Origin: Psychromonas sp.
GTDB taxonomy: Bacteria > Pseudomonadota > Gammaproteobacteria > Enterobacterales > Psychromonadaceae
Reading direction: 5' to 3'
Length of the DNA: 8,097 nt
Assembly (NCBI GenBank): GCA_023145575.1
Contig: JAGLDN010000264.1
Span: forward strand, 1 to 8,097
Under the pieces are notes generated by a model, which searched no databases, was not told the DNA's origin, and saw nothing but the letters and a program-made list of their open reading frames with translations. Below, piece by piece: positions 8,078 to 8,097 of this stretch (position 1 is the first letter of the stretch; each line of letters starts with the position of its first letter). Position numbers and translations under genes: made by a program.

Positions 8078-8087
8078 ACTAAAATTT
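8054..8087 (-). repeat. Outer inverted repeat, right arm (probable end of a multi-copy mobile element)
   Basis: Reverse complement of 8-41 with two mismatches. The element would begin about 8061 with CTGATGTTACGCAG and run out of the window to the right. It starts 45 bases after the pfaA stop, where pfaB would be expected. Confidence 0.8.
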
Positions 8088-8097
8088 AATATGAAAA

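Noticed and set aside
8091..8097. ATG at the very end of the window as the true pfaB start
   Set aside because: It has no ribosome binding site, lies just beyond the repeat arm, and only two codons are visible.

Overview
The window is about one large gene, pfaA. It encodes the main multidomain subunit of a bacterial polyunsaturated fatty acid (EPA/DHA) synthase. The protein has 2197 residues, with domains in the order KS, MAT, two ACPs, KR and DH. The KS and KR motifs, the PfaA-type ACP sequence and the AT-rich DNA point to a cold-adapted marine gammaproteobacterium of the Moritella / Shewanella / Psychromonas / Colwellia / Photobacterium kind. The exact genus cannot be fixed from this window. 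From memory, the closest match is Moritella PfaA; no alignment was run.

Layout. Bases 1-34 and 8061-8097 are inverted copies of one repeat. The match covers 8-41 against 8054-8087, with 32 of 34 bases identical, and looks like the ends of a multi-copy element such as an IS. Bases 51-332 (minus strand) hold an open frame of about 92 codons with no start codon, read as the 3' remnant of a gene. Bases 405-1342 (minus strand) hold a heavily decayed gene of about 270 codons, divergent from pfaA, broken by several frameshifts, two internal stops and a 121-bp MITE-like insertion (1067-1187). That insertion has 11-bp perfect terminal inverted repeats and a 7-bp target duplication, and removing it restores the frame. 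Bases 1343-1421 are the short divergent control region with the pfaA ribosome binding site. Bases 1422-8015 are pfaA. Bases 8016-8060 are a short tail with a good ribosome binding site and an ATG, but the frame runs into the repeat and stops.

How it fits together. PfaA normally works with PfaB, PfaC, PfaD and the phosphopantetheinyl transferase PfaE. The usual neighbour pfaB is not present: a repeat begins 45 bases after the pfaA stop, exactly where pfaB would start. The pfaA frame is intact and its catalytic residues are present, but its surroundings show gene decay and mobile-element activity. It also has only two ACPs, against five or six in the well-studied Moritella and Shewanella proteins. 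The two ACP copies are almost identical in DNA. The low number may therefore be a real contraction or an assembly collapse.

No RNA genes, CRISPR arrays or clear intrinsic terminators were seen. The 1.4 kb before pfaA looks non-coding at first sight but is explained mostly by the two remnants and the insertion.
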